Assembly (NCBI RefSeq): GCF_000732925.1
Contig: NZ_CP008953.1
Coordinates: forward strand, 558,001-622,000
Direction of reading: 5' to 3'
DNA length: 64,000 nucleotides
DNA from: Amycolatopsis japonica
Lineage (GTDB): Bacteria; Actinomycetota; Actinomycetes; Mycobacteriales; Pseudonocardiaceae
Each line of letters begins with the position of its first letter. The stretch's first letter is position 1. The position numbers and the translations under genes are program-made. Shown here in pieces: positions 52,676-61,393 of this stretch. The notes beneath the pieces are model-generated. The model saw only the letters and a list, made by a program, of their open reading frames with translations, was not told the DNA's origin and did no database searches.

Positions 52676-54222
52676 AGCCATGTTCCGGTGGCCCTGTCCC
52701 AAGAACCGGCGCGGAGGTCTTCCGCCTTCTTGAGCTCGCCCTTCGCGACCCGTTCCGACGGTGTCATCGGCAGTTCCGTGACGATGGTCCAGAACCGGGG
52801 GACCTTGAAGTAGGCCAGCTTCGCCGAACAGAACTCCGCCAGCTCGGCCGGTTCGCACCGGTGACCCTCGTTCTCGTCGAGGACGAGGTACGCCTTGACC
52901 TCTTCGCCGCGGATGTCGTCCGGCACCGCGATGACGGCGGCGAGCTTGACCGCGGGATGCAGCTGCAGCGCCCGCTCGACCTCGTCGGCGGAGATGTTCT
53001 CCCCGCTGCGGCGGATCATGTCCTTGGTGCGGCCCACGTAGTACACGCGGCCTTCGCCGTCCATTGTGGCCAGATCACCGGTGTGGAACCAGCCGCCGTC
53101 GAAGGCGCGCCTGGTCGCTTCGGGATCGTCGTGGTAGCCGTGCATCAGGCCGACGCCGCGGATCAGCAGTTCGCCGGTTTCCCCGCGCGGCAGCGGTTTC
53201 CCGTCCGCGTCCGCGATCATCACCTCACGGGTGGGCGCCGGCCTGCCGAGGCAGCCGGTGCCGACGGTCTCCTCGTGATCCGCCGGGTACATCCGGATGT
53301 CGCCGCCGGTCTCGGTCATGCCGAAGGCTTCGAACCACGGCGCGCCCCAGCGTGCTTCGAGCGCGGCGTGCAGGTCACGCGGGATGGCCGAAGCGCAGAT
53401 CGCGCGCACCTGGTGCGCCTTGTCGAGCTCGCTTTCCGGCTGGCGCAGCAGAAGGGTGGGCATCAGGCCGAGGCAATAGAACCAGGTGACCCCGTGTTCG
53501 CGGATCTTCTCCCAGAACGTCGACGGGTGGAAGCGGTCGAGCACCACCAAGGTCGCGCCGCCCGCGAGCCCCAGCGCCACGTTCCACTGTGGATCGATGT
53601 AGTGGAACGGTTGCGCGGTCAGGATGACGTCGTCCGCGCCGACCGACGGATGGTCCGTGGCCAGGCTGATCGCCAGCGTCGTCCAATACCTGTTCGGCAG
53701 CACGCAGCCCTTGGGCGCGCCTGTGGTGCCCGAGGTGTACTGGATGTTGACCGGACGTTCGCCTTCCGACCAGAAGGTCATCCAGGCACCGTCCCGGGGC
53801 GCCGCGAGTTCGCCGGGCGTGAGCACGCGTTCCAGCGAGGTCTCCGGCGCGATCTTGCCCAGCAGCTCCAGGAATTCCTCGGCGACGACGGCGAACCTGG
53901 CGCCGGAATGCCGCAGCACGTGGGCGCCGTCGAACTCGCGGTATCCGGTGTTGACCGGGACGAGCACCCCGCCGATCTTGGCCAAGGCCAGCCACAGCAA
54001 CGGGAATTCGGGCTGGTTGCGCAGCATCACCGCGACCCGGTCGCCCGGGGTCACGCCGAGGTCGAGCAGCGCGCGGGCGTACTCCGTGCTGCGCGCGTCG
54101 ACGTCGGCGAAGGTGAAGCTTTCCCCGGTGGCGTCGAAGATCCACGCCGTCTTGTCCGGCCAGAGCGCGGCGGCCCTCGTGGTCAGGCCGGAGAGGGTGT
54201 CGATCCCGGCGAGCGAGGTCAT
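52672..54222 (-). CDS. AMP-forming acyl-CoA synthetase
   Basis: A 516-residue ligase with NIQYTSGTTGAPKGCVLPNR, FEAFGMTETGGDIRMY, GGWFHTGDLATMDGEGRVYY, VGRTKDMIRRSGENIS and, near the end, a shortened lysine region (LPMTPSERVAKGELKKAED). The replacement of the usual KxxxGK with SERVAKGEL resembles crotonobetaine/carnitine-CoA-ligase and FadD17-type enzymes. The ATG at 54222 overlaps the hydratase stop (ATGA), giving a coupled operon. Confidence 0.92.
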   Translation of the reverse strand: MTSLAGIDTLSGLTTRAAALWPDKTAWIFDATGESFTFADVDARSTEYARALLDLGVTPGDRVAVMLRNQPEFPLLWLALAKIGGVLVPVNTGYREFDGAHVLRHSGARFAVVAEEFLELLGKIAPETSLERVLTPGELAAPRDGAWMTFWSEGERPVNIQYTSGTTGAPKGCVLPNRYWTTLAISLATDHPSVGADDVILTAQPFHYIDPQWNVALGLAGGATLVVLDRFHPSTFWEKIREHGVTWFYCLGLMPTLLLRQPESELDKAHQVRAICASAIPRDLHAALEARWGAPWFEAFGMTETGGDIRMYPADHEETVGTGCLGRPAPTREVMIADADGKPLPRGETGELLIRGVGLMHGYHDDPEATRRAFDGGWFHTGDLATMDGEGRVYYVGRTKDMIRRSGENISADEVERALQLHPAVKLAAVIAVPDDIRGEEVKAYLVLDENEGHRCEPAELAEFCSAKLAYFKVPRFWTIVTELPMTPSERVAKGELKKAEDLRAGSWDRATGTWL

Positions 54223-54962
54223 GCCCGGCTCCGGAAGGCCTCGGACGAAGCGGCGACCTCGGCGGAGTGTTCGGTGATCAGCGCGTGGCTGACTTCGAGT
54301 TCGAGCGCGGCTTCGAGCGAGCTGTCGATGCCGGAATCGAGGGCGCGTTTGGCCATCGTGGCCGCGGCGGCCGGGTGGGAGGCGATCTTGACCGCCCACG
54401 CGAGTGCGGTGTCCATCAGGTCGTCGGCGGGTACGGCGGCGTTGACCAGGCCGAGTTCGTACGCCTCGGTGCCGCTCACGCGTTCGCCCAGCAGGAGGAG
54501 TTCCTTGGCCTTCAGCGGGCCGACCAGCAGCGGCAGCAACCGCGACGCCGCACCCGTGACGCTCAGGCCCAGGGAGACCTCGGGGAAGGCGAACACCGCG
54601 TCTTCGGCGGCGAGGATCAGGTCGCAGCCCATCGCGAACTCCGCGCCCGCGCCGATCGCGTAGCCGTGGACGGCGGCGATGACCGGCTGGCGGAGGCCGC
54701 GAAGGCGGCGCGTCACGTCCTGTAGCCGGTCGAGCCGCGGGCGTGAATCACCCTCGGGGGTGGGCTCTTTGAGGTCATGGCCGGCGCAGAAGGCGCGTCC
54801 GCGACCGGCGAGCACGACGGCGCGCGCGTCCGACTTGGCGGCCGCGTCGAGCGCCTCCAACAGGTCGTCGACCAGTTCGGCGACCACCGCGTTCAACCGT
54901 TCGGGGCGGTCCAGCCAGATCACAGCGATTCCGTCGTCGAGTGCGTAGTCCACGGTGCTCAT
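54219..54962 (-). CDS. Enoyl-CoA hydratase/isomerase
   Basis: A 247-residue crotonase-fold enzyme. The oxyanion-hole regions are AFCAGHDLKEPTPEG and AVHGYAIGAGAEFAMGCDLI. The catalytic position after FPEVSLGLSVTGAAS has Val-Thr rather than the usual pair of glutamates, so hydration may be replaced by isomerase or other activity. The ATG at 54962 lies 7 nt after TAGGCT on the minus strand, fitting leaderless transcription. First gene of the operon with the ligase and TetR genes. Confidence 0.9.
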   Translation of the reverse strand: MSTVDYALDDGIAVIWLDRPERLNAVVAELVDDLLEALDAAAKSDARAVVLAGRGRAFCAGHDLKEPTPEGDSRPRLDRLQDVTRRLRGLRQPVIAAVHGYAIGAGAEFAMGCDLILAAEDAVFAFPEVSLGLSVTGAASRLLPLLVGPLKAKELLLLGERVSGTEAYELGLVNAAVPADDLMDTALAWAVKIASHPAAAATMAKRALDSGIDSSLEAALELEVSHALITEHSAEVAASSEAFRSRA

Positions 54963-54981
54963 GACGCCGAGCCTAGACGAC

Positions 54982-54997
54982 CGATCGATCGATCGAT
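54982..54997. promoter_or_regulatory. CGATCGATCGATCGAT repeat between divergent promoters
   Basis: Four GATC units in tandem form a self-complementary 16-mer in the 47-nt region between divergent starts 54962 and 55010. The -10-like hexamers of both genes (TAGGCT minus strand, TAGAGT plus strand) flank it directly. A likely operator for a regulator controlling both. Confidence 0.5.
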
Positions 54998-55009
54998 AGA
55001 GTCGAAATC

Positions 55010-56599
55010 ATGCGGGTCGACACGGTCTACGAGAACGCCCGGTTCCTCACCGGAACGGGGGAATCCGTAGCGCTTGCTGCGCTGAACGGACGAATTGTGG
55101 CGTTAGGTCATGATGCCGCCGCGCTTTCCGCAAAGCGCCGCGTGGACCTCGGCGGCTCGGTGGTGGTGCCCGGATTCCACGACGCGCACAACCACATGGC
55201 CTGGTTCGGCATGGCGCTCGACGACGTCGCCCTTTCGGATTGCCGCAGCGTCGACGAGGTGTACGACGCAGTCGCGCGGCGCGCGGCCGAAACCCCGCCG
55301 GGCGGCTGGATCATCGGCAGTGGCTACGACCAGAACAAGCTCGTGGGCGGTCATCCGACGAGGCAGGGCCTCGACCGGGCCGCCCCCGGGCACCTCGTGC
55401 GGCTCAAGCACACGTCCGGGCACATGACCGTGGTCAATTCGGCGGTGCTGGAGCAACTCGATCTGGGCAACGTGCCCGTCGGCGGTGACGTCGTCCGCGA
55501 CGAGGACGGTTCGCCGACCGGGCTCTTACGGGAACAGGCCCAGCTCATGCTGCGGCCGCTGACCTATCCGACGCCGGTCGAGCGGGTCGTCCGCGGGCTG
55601 GACCGGGCGAGTGAGCGCTACCTGGCCGAGGGCATCACGAGCGTCCAGGAGGCCGGGATCGGCGGGGGTCTCGTGGGGGAGACCCCCGCCGAACTGGCCG
55701 CGTACCAGCTGGCGCGCGAACGCGGGGTGCTGCGGGTGCGGAGCACGGTGATGGTCGCCGCGAGCGTGCTCCACGACCTTGATGCGGGTGCGGGCTTCGG
55801 ACTCGACCTGGGGATGCGCACCGGCTTCGGCGACGAATGGCTGCGGATCGGCGCGATGAAGCTGTTCGCCGACGGCTCGCTGATCGGCCGCACCTGCGCG
55901 ATGCACGAGCCGTTCGCCGGCGAAACGGACAACGTCGGCTACTTCCAGGTGCCCGAGGACGAGATCGCGCGGACGATCGCCGCCGCGCACAAGGCGGGCT
56001 GGCAGATCGCGACGCACGCCATCGGCGACCGCGCGATCACCGTCGTCCTCGACGCCTACGAAGCCGCGCTGAAGGCCGATCCGCGTCCCGGCCACCGGCA
56101 CCGCATCGAGCACTGCGCGGTGCTGCGGCCCGAGGAGCTGAAGCGGCTGGCGTCGCTGGGGCTGATCGCCTCGCCGCAGGGCCGGTTCGTCAACGAGATC
56201 GGCGACGGGATGCGGGCCGCCCTCGGCCCCGAACGCGAGCCGTGGTGCTACCGGCTCAAGACCCTGCTCGACGCGGGATGCGTGCTGCCCGCCAGCTCGG
56301 ACCGCCCGGTCGTCGAGGGCGCGCCGCTGCTCGCGCTGGCCGACATGGTGCGGCGGAAGACCGCGTCCGGGGTGGTGCTGGGTCCCGATGAGCGGCTCAC
56401 CCCCGCCGAAGCCCTGCGCGCGTACACCTACGGATCCGCGTACGCCGCTTTCGCCGAGAAGGACCTGGGCACACTGGAGGTCGGCAAGCTCGCGGACTTC
56501 GCCGTCCTCTCGGCCGACCCGACCGACGAGTCCACTTTGGATTCGATCCACGTCGCCGCCACCGCCGTCGGCGGCGACATCGTCTACGAACGGAGCTGA
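55010..56599 (+). CDS. YtcJ-like amidohydrolase
   Basis: A 529-residue amidohydrolase_3-type enzyme. The N-terminal metal motif is PGFHDAHNHMAWFG (HxH), later GWQIATHAIGDRAI and HRIEHCAVLRPEEL supply His ligands, and the Asp is in PASSDRPVVEGAPLLA. The C-terminal sandwich ends LGTLEVGKLADFAVLSADP. Known relatives hydrolyse N-substituted amides; the substrate here is unknown. The ATG at 55010 is 7 nt after TAGAGT. The GNAT gene follows after 5 nt. Confidence 0.9.
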   Translation: MRVDTVYENARFLTGTGESVALAALNGRIVALGHDAAALSAKRRVDLGGSVVVPGFHDAHNHMAWFGMALDDVALSDCRSVDEVYDAVARRAAETPPGGWIIGSGYDQNKLVGGHPTRQGLDRAAPGHLVRLKHTSGHMTVVNSAVLEQLDLGNVPVGGDVVRDEDGSPTGLLREQAQLMLRPLTYPTPVERVVRGLDRASERYLAEGITSVQEAGIGGGLVGETPAELAAYQLARERGVLRVRSTVMVAASVLHDLDAGAGFGLDLGMRTGFGDEWLRIGAMKLFADGSLIGRTCAMHEPFAGETDNVGYFQVPEDEIARTIAAAHKAGWQIATHAIGDRAITVVLDAYEAALKADPRPGHRHRIEHCAVLRPEELKRLASLGLIASPQGRFVNEIGDGMRAALGPEREPWCYRLKTLLDAGCVLPASSDRPVVEGAPLLALADMVRRKTASGVVLGPDERLTPAEALRAYTYGSAYAAFAEKDLGTLEVGKLADFAVLSADPTDESTLDSIHVAATAVGGDIVYERS

Positions 56600-56604
56600 G
56601 ACCC

Positions 56605-57054
56605 ATGCCGGTGCGGGACGCGGTCGCGGACGACATCGAGGAGATCTGCGCGCTCATCGAGGAGCACGCGGTCTACGAGGACAAACACGATCTGAAGCTC
56701 GACAGGCAGGAGATGGCCGGCTTCCTCTTCGGGCCCGATCCGAAGGCCTGGGTGCTGCTGGCCACCCCGCCGGACGAGCCGGGCAAGGTCGCGGGCTTCG
56801 CCTTCTGCAGCTGGAACTTCTCCACCTGGGAGGCCAGGCCGGGGATCTGGCTCGACGACCTCTTCGTGCGCCCCGAGCACCGGCGTTTCGGCCTCGGACG
56901 GGAGCTGCTCGACGAGCTGAGCGCGCGGACCCCCGGCCGGGTCGAATGGGACATGCAGGAGGGCAACGAGAAGGGCGAGGCGTTCTACGCCCAGCTCGGC
57001 GCCGACCCCGTCCCCGGCTGGATCCGGTACCGCTGGCGGCCGCACGCTGGGTGA
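56605..57054 (+). CDS. GNAT-family N-acetyltransferase (diamine-acetyltransferase-like)
   Basis: A 149-residue acetyltransferase. The N-terminal IEEICALIEEHAVYEDKHDL, then SWNFSTWEARPGIWLDDLFV and RPEHRRFGLGRELLDELSAR match the spermidine/diamine acetyltransferase branch. The CoA loop reads RRFGLGRE. It starts 5 nt after the amidohydrolase stop, so the two are co-transcribed. The acceptor amine is unproven. Confidence 0.88.
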   Translation: MPVRDAVADDIEEICALIEEHAVYEDKHDLKLDRQEMAGFLFGPDPKAWVLLATPPDEPGKVAGFAFCSWNFSTWEARPGIWLDDLFVRPEHRRFGLGRELLDELSARTPGRVEWDMQEGNEKGEAFYAQLGADPVPGWIRYRWRPHAG

Positions 57055-57089
57055 TCCGCGACCGGGCGGCAAGCCGTAAACTCGCATCC

Positions 57090-57773
57090 ATGGGTGAAGG
57101 GGCAAGTCGCAGGTCGTCGTCCGTGGAGGACTACGTCCGGGTGATCTACGGGCTGGTCGAGCGCGGCGAGGCCGTCACCAACACGTCGCTGGCCGGACGG
57201 CTGGAGGTCAGCCCGTCCTCGGCGTCCGGCATGGTCACCAAACTGTCCCAGCTGGGGCTGGTCGCGCACGTCCCGTACCGCGGGATCGAGCTGACCACCG
57301 AGGGCAGGCTGCTGGCCCGCTCGGTGCTCCGCCGCCACCGGCTGATCGAGACCTACCTGGTGTCCGAACTCGGTTACACCTGGGACGAGGTGCACTCGGA
57401 GGCGGACGCGCTCGAACACGCGGTGTCGGACAGGCTCGTCGAGCGGATCGCGGCGAAGCTCGGCAACCCGATGCGCGACCCGCACGGCGACCCCATCCCC
57501 GCCCCCGACGGCAGCGTCGAGGAGATGCCGATGCGCATCCTCGACGACCTCCCGCCCGGCGCGGTCGGCGAGATCGTCCGCGTCTGGGACACCGATCCGG
57601 AACTCCTGCGCTACCTGACCGAGCATTCGATCGGCCTCGGCGAGCGGATCGAGGTCGTCGAGCGCCAGCCGTTCGGCGGCCCCATGGTGGTCAAGGTCGG
57701 CTCGCCGCCCGACGCGGCCACCCACGCGATCGGCAAGGAGATCGCGCAAGCCCTGTCGGTCGCGCTACGCTGA
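57090..57773 (+). CDS. DtxR-family metal-dependent repressor, MntR-like metal ligands
   Basis: A 227-residue regulator with a winged HTH (about 9-70), a dimer and metal domain and a C-terminal SH3-like FeoA domain. Compared with DtxR, Met10 corresponds to Asp14 (SVEDYVRVIYGL) and Cys102 to Asp106 (EADALEH), while His83, Glu87 and His102 keep the ancillary site. Aspartates at both primary positions are the pattern of manganese-responsive MntR, so manganese rather than iron is predicted. The ATG at 57090 is 7 nt after TAAACT, suggesting a leaderless mRNA. Confidence 0.9.
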   Translation: MGEGASRRSSSVEDYVRVIYGLVERGEAVTNTSLAGRLEVSPSSASGMVTKLSQLGLVAHVPYRGIELTTEGRLLARSVLRRHRLIETYLVSELGYTWDEVHSEADALEHAVSDRLVERIAAKLGNPMRDPHGDPIPAPDGSVEEMPMRILDDLPPGAVGEIVRVWDTDPELLRYLTEHSIGLGERIEVVERQPFGGPMVVKVGSPPDAATHAIGKEIAQALSVALR

Positions 57774-57962
57774 GGCTCGTGTCCACTGTGGACGCGTTTC
57801 GGCGGGGGCGCGCGGTGGGAATTTTCCCTACGTCCCTGCATAATTCGGCTCCTCCGCACGTCACCCACATGCCGCGCGGAAAGGTGATCTAAGGCCCTTC
57901 CGATCATGTGTCCCCCCGCCTAGGCTGCGCATTTCCGGGTGGCTAGCGAGCGTGCGAAGGCG

Positions 57963-58343
57963 ATGAAGATGACCGGTCAGCGGACACACACCATCGACCG
58001 GGGGGTGGCGGAAGGACGTGAACTCAGGCGGCTTTTGGAGACCGGGCCGTTCGCGGACGCCCTCAGGGCGGCGATCAGGGCGAGGGGCCTCGGGCTCGAT
58101 CGGATCCGGTACCGGCTGAGGGGACGGGGGTGTTCGGTCAGCCTCGCGACACTGAGCCATTGGCAGTCGGGACGTTGCCGTCCCGAACGGCCGGAATCCC
58201 TGCTGGTGCTCAAGAATCTCGAGGAAGTCCTCGGGGTGCCGCCGGAGTCGCTGTCGCGGCTTCTCGGGCCGCCGCGCGGGCGGGCGGCCCGGTGTACGGT
58301 GCCCGGCGAGGGCCTCGTGATGCCGAGAGGCCGGGACACGTAA
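57963..58343 (+). CDS. HTH (XRE-like) regulator, 126 aa
   Basis: A basic small DNA-binding protein. The central part AIRARGLGLDRIRYRLRGRG with CSVSLATLSHWQSGRCRPER is an HTH of the Cro/C1 type, and LLVLKNLEEVLGVPPESLSR is the following helix. Proteins of this size and sequence are common and uncharacterised in Streptomyces and Amycolatopsis. The ATG at 57963 with GAAGG upstream is preferred; a GTG at 57939 is in frame. The alcohol dehydrogenase gene starts 9 nt after its stop. Confidence 0.75.
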   Translation: MKMTGQRTHTIDRGVAEGRELRRLLETGPFADALRAAIRARGLGLDRIRYRLRGRGCSVSLATLSHWQSGRCRPERPESLLVLKNLEEVLGVPPESLSRLLGPPRGRAARCTVPGEGLVMPRGRDT

Positions 58344-58352
58344 GGAGCGCGA

Positions 58353-59411
58353 GTGCGGGCGGTCGTCTTCGAGGAGTTCGGGGTGCTGCCCGAGGTACGC
58401 GAGGTGCCGGATCCGGTCGCGCCGCCGGGCGGGGTGGTGATCGCCGTCGAGGCGACCGGGGTGTGCCGCAGCGACTGGCACTCCTGGCAGGGACACGACA
58501 CGTCGGTGAAGCTGCCGCACGTCGCCGGGCACGAACTCGTCGGCCGGATCGCGACGCTCGGCGAGGGCGTCCGGGGCTGGTCGGAGGGCGACCGGGTGAC
58601 CGTGCCGTTCGTCTGCGCGTGCGGCACCTGTGCCCAGTGCGCCGCCGGTGACCAGCAGATCTGCGACCGCGAGTTCCAGCCGGGCGCGACCCATTGGGGT
58701 TCGTTCGCCGAGTACGTGGCCATCGAAAACGCCGAGGTCAACCTCGTCGCACTCCCGGACTCGCTGTCCGCTGCCGAGGCGGCGGCGCTGGGTTGCCGCT
58801 TCGGGACGGCGTTCCGGGCCGTGCTGCGCCAGGGCGGCGTCCGGCCGGGTCAGTGGGTCGCGGTCTACGGCTGCGGTGGCGTCGGCGTCTCGTCGATCCT
58901 GCTGGCCGTCGCGGCCGGTGCGTCCGTCGTCGCCGTCGACCCGTCTCCGCACGCCAGGGCGCTGGCGACGCGGATGGGGGCAGTTTTGGTCGTCGATCCC
59001 TCGGCGTTCGACGGGCATGAGGCGGTCTCAGCGCGCGTCCGGGAGCTGACCGGCGGCGGCGCGCACGTCTCGCTCGACTGCCTCGGCTCGCCGACCACCT
59101 GCGCCGCCTCGATCGGGAGCCTCCGCAAGCGCGGACGGCACGTCCAGGCCGGTCTGATGCCGCCCGCGCAGGGCATCGCGCCGATCCCGATGCACCGGGT
59201 GATCGGCGGGGAACTGGAGATCGTCGGCATCCACGGCCTGCAGGCGCACGAGTACCCCGAGATGCTGCGGGTGGTGGAGACGGCCGGGATCGACCTCGAA
59301 GGCATGATCGGCAAGCGGGTCGGCCTCGACGACGTCCCCGCGGTGCTCGCGGAGATGAACGATCCGGTACCCGCGCGGGCCGGGGTGACCGTGGTCGAAT
59401 TCGCACAGTGA
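58353..59411 (+). CDS. Zinc-dependent alcohol dehydrogenase
   Basis: A 352-residue medium-chain dehydrogenase. Catalytic zinc ligands are in GVCRSDWHSWQG and GHELVG. The four-cysteine structural zinc lobe is CACGTCAQCAAGDQQIC, and the Rossmann motif is VYGCGGVGVSSILLA. The 3' part HRVIGGELEIVGIHGLQAHE resembles enzymes oxidising diols or benzyl alcohol-like substrates. The GTG at 58353 follows AAGGAG. Probably co-transcribed with the HTH gene. Confidence 0.92.
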   Translation: MRAVVFEEFGVLPEVREVPDPVAPPGGVVIAVEATGVCRSDWHSWQGHDTSVKLPHVAGHELVGRIATLGEGVRGWSEGDRVTVPFVCACGTCAQCAAGDQQICDREFQPGATHWGSFAEYVAIENAEVNLVALPDSLSAAEAAALGCRFGTAFRAVLRQGGVRPGQWVAVYGCGGVGVSSILLAVAAGASVVAVDPSPHARALATRMGAVLVVDPSAFDGHEAVSARVRELTGGGAHVSLDCLGSPTTCAASIGSLRKRGRHVQAGLMPPAQGIAPIPMHRVIGGELEIVGIHGLQAHEYPEMLRVVETAGIDLEGMIGKRVGLDDVPAVLAEMNDPVPARAGVTVVEFAQ

Positions 59412-59622
59412 CCGGGTGAACGCCTTACGGTCAACCGGCCGATCGGAGTAGTCCGAAAGGTGGCTTCCGCGGCCGCTTTGTGGCAGCTTGCTTGGCCGTG
59501 ACAGTCATGGATGCCCCGGTGGGGCCACGATTCGGCCGTCGCGTGCTGCGCTGGTTCACCACGGCCGGTGTCATGATGCGGGGCCACCGGATCATCGGCG
59601 CGCGCCCTGGCAGACTCGACGT

Positions 59623-60261
59623 GTGGACGCGCTGATCCCCCGACCGCGGACCGAAATCGCGCCCGGCGCGGTGCATGTTCCGGACTGGCTCGACCTCGAC
59701 GGGCAACGACGCCTGGTCGAGGCCTGCCGCGGCTGGCGCGGCTATCGGCGGACGCGGCTGCCGAACGGCGGCGTCATGTCGGTGCGGACGGTCTGTCTCG
59801 GCTGGCACTGGCATCCGTACCGGTACGCGAAGGTGACCGACGACGGCTCTCCGGTGCTTCCTTTTCCTTCGTGGCTGGGAGACCTGGGGCGACGGGCGGT
59901 TTCGGCCGCTTATGGTCCGACGTCGTACGAGCCGGACATCGCGCTGGTGAACTTCTACGACTCCGCCGCGAAAATGGGGCAGCATCAGGACAAGGACGAG
60001 GCTTCGCTGGAGCCCGTGGTGTCGCTGAGTCTCGGGGACGCCTGCGTCTTCCGGTTCGGGAACACGACGGATCGCGGGCGGCCTTATACGGATGTGGATC
60101 TGCGCTCGGGGGATCTGTTCGTGTTCGGCGGGGAGTCGCGGCTGGCCTTCCACGGGGTGCCCCGGGTGCTGCCGGGGACGGCCGATCCGGCGCTGGGTCT
60201 GGTGGGGCGGTTGAACATCACCTTGCGGGTTTCGGGCCTCGTGAGTGGTAAGGACGGTTAG
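59623..60261 (+). CDS. alkB: AlkB-type 2-oxoglutarate-dependent dioxygenase
   Basis: A 212-residue Fe(II)/2-oxoglutarate oxygenase that repairs alkylated DNA bases. Iron ligands are in MGQHQDKDE (His and Asp) and AFHGVPRV (His); the oxoglutarate motif RxNxTxR is RLNITLR. Substrate-lid residues lie in RLPNGGVMSVRT. The GTG at 59623 is the best start; the longer frame from 59488 adds a non-conserved, Pro/His-rich part. A hairpin cluster follows the stop. The 211-nt gap before it (59412-59622) holds nothing else recognised. Confidence 0.9.
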   Translation: MDALIPRPRTEIAPGAVHVPDWLDLDGQRRLVEACRGWRGYRRTRLPNGGVMSVRTVCLGWHWHPYRYAKVTDDGSPVLPFPSWLGDLGRRAVSAAYGPTSYEPDIALVNFYDSAAKMGQHQDKDEASLEPVVSLSLGDACVFRFGNTTDRGRPYTDVDLRSGDLFVFGGESRLAFHGVPRVLPGTADPALGLVGRLNITLRVSGLVSGKDG

Positions 60262-60281
60262 AGGGGCCGGCCTTGCTCGGG

Positions 60282-60531
60282 GTTGCGAAAGCCACTTTCG
60301 CAACGTCTGATGTCCCGAAAGTGGACCGGTTTGTCGATGAAGGATTTGGGACGTTCACTGTCCCAAATCCTTCATCAACGAATCCAAACGTGGAGAAGCC
60401 AGGACGTACAACGCCCGAGTCCTCGGGTTCGACCCACACCAGTGGGTAAGCAATACAAGTCCCTCAAAGTGGCTTTCGCGACACACCACCAGCACCACCA
60501 CGGACGTTAAGGACGGTCAGAACCGTCCTTA
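60282..60531. repeat. Hairpin cluster including an intact copy of the IS110 target
   Basis: This 270-nt intergenic region holds several stems: GTTGCGAAAGCCACTTTCGC plus AAC (60282-60304); GATGAAGGATTTGGGAC with its complement (60336-60352/60360-60376); and TAAGGACGGT with ACCGTCCTTA (60508-60517/60522-60531). GCGAAAGCCACTTT at 60285 also pairs at distance with AAAGTGGCTTTCGC (60466-60479). The first hairpin contains the sequence into which the IS110 element inserted at 20765/22106. Confidence 0.8.
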
Positions 60532-60535
60532 CCGC

Positions 60536-61393
60536 TCACGAGAGGCGGAAAAGCACCCGCTGCCCCGGCCGCACTTGCGCGGCCAGATCCAGATCCGCTT
60601 CCTCCACCACCGCGATCACCGGATAGCCCCCGGTCACCGGGTGGTCGGCCAGGAACAGGATCGGCTGCCCCGAAGGAGGGACCTGCAACGCCCCCGGCAC
60701 GGCGGCCTCGGGCGGCAATTCGCCACCACGTGCCCGCGACAGCACGGGACCGTCCAGCCGCACGCCCACCCGATCGACGTCGGCGGTGGCGACGTAAGCC
60801 GCGGAGACCAAAGTGGACAGTGCGTCGGGAACGAACCACGAAGCCCGGGGCCCCGGAGTCACGCGCAGAACCGGGACGTCCGGCAGGGGCGCGCGAGGAG
60901 CGAGATCCACCCCGGGGTGGGGCAGAACCCGTTGCCCCACCGGCAAGGTCATCCCGGCCGAGAGCGCGGGCGGTCCGAGTTTGCCCAGTGTGTCGGTCGC
61001 CCGGGCGCCCAGCACGGCGGGGACGTCAACGCCGCCGCGCACGGCGACATAGCAACGTAAACCGTGAGAAGCCATCCCGAGGACGAGTTCCTCGCCGGGG
61101 CAGACCGGGATCGGTGAGCCGGGGCCGAAAGCCCGTGTGCCGACGGTGATCGAGCACGGCGCGCCGGTGACGGCGACGGTCGCCGGAGCCGGGAACCGCA
61201 GGGCGAGGCCGCCCAGGACGCATTCCAGGGCCGCGTGGCCCTCGGGGTTCCCGACCAGCCGGTTCGCCAGCCGCAGCGAACCGCGGTCGGCGGCGCCGGA
61301 CCGGCCGACGCCGATCGCGGCCAGCCCCGGTCGCCCGAGATCCTGCACGGTGGTGAAAACGCCGGGCCGGAGCACTTCGATCTTCGCGGTCAT
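60536..61393 (-). CDS. pxpC: 5-oxoprolinase subunit C
   Basis: A 285-residue biotin-dependent-carboxyltransferase-like protein (AHS2 domain). With PxpA and PxpB it hydrolyses 5-oxoproline to glutamate using ATP. Typical segments are GVFTTVQDLGRPGLAAIGVG at the N terminus, SGAADRGSLRLANRLVGNPE, and GQPILFLADHPVTGGYPVIA. The ATG at 61393 overlaps the pxpB stop (ATGA). The stop is followed by a 10-bp hairpin. Confidence 0.94.
   Translation of the reverse strand: MTAKIEVLRPGVFTTVQDLGRPGLAAIGVGRSGAADRGSLRLANRLVGNPEGHAALECVLGGLALRFPAPATVAVTGAPCSITVGTRAFGPGSPIPVCPGEELVLGMASHGLRCYVAVRGGVDVPAVLGARATDTLGKLGPPALSAGMTLPVGQRVLPHPGVDLAPRAPLPDVPVLRVTPGPRASWFVPDALSTLVSAAYVATADVDRVGVRLDGPVLSRARGGELPPEAAVPGALQVPPSGQPILFLADHPVTGGYPVIAVVEEADLDLAAQVRPGQRVLFRLS

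Noticed and set aside
60425..60447. A GGGTTCGACCC segment that looks like a tRNA T-arm
   Set aside because: No matching acceptor, D-arm or anticodon stem lies within 75 nt upstream; the surroundings fold into other hairpins.
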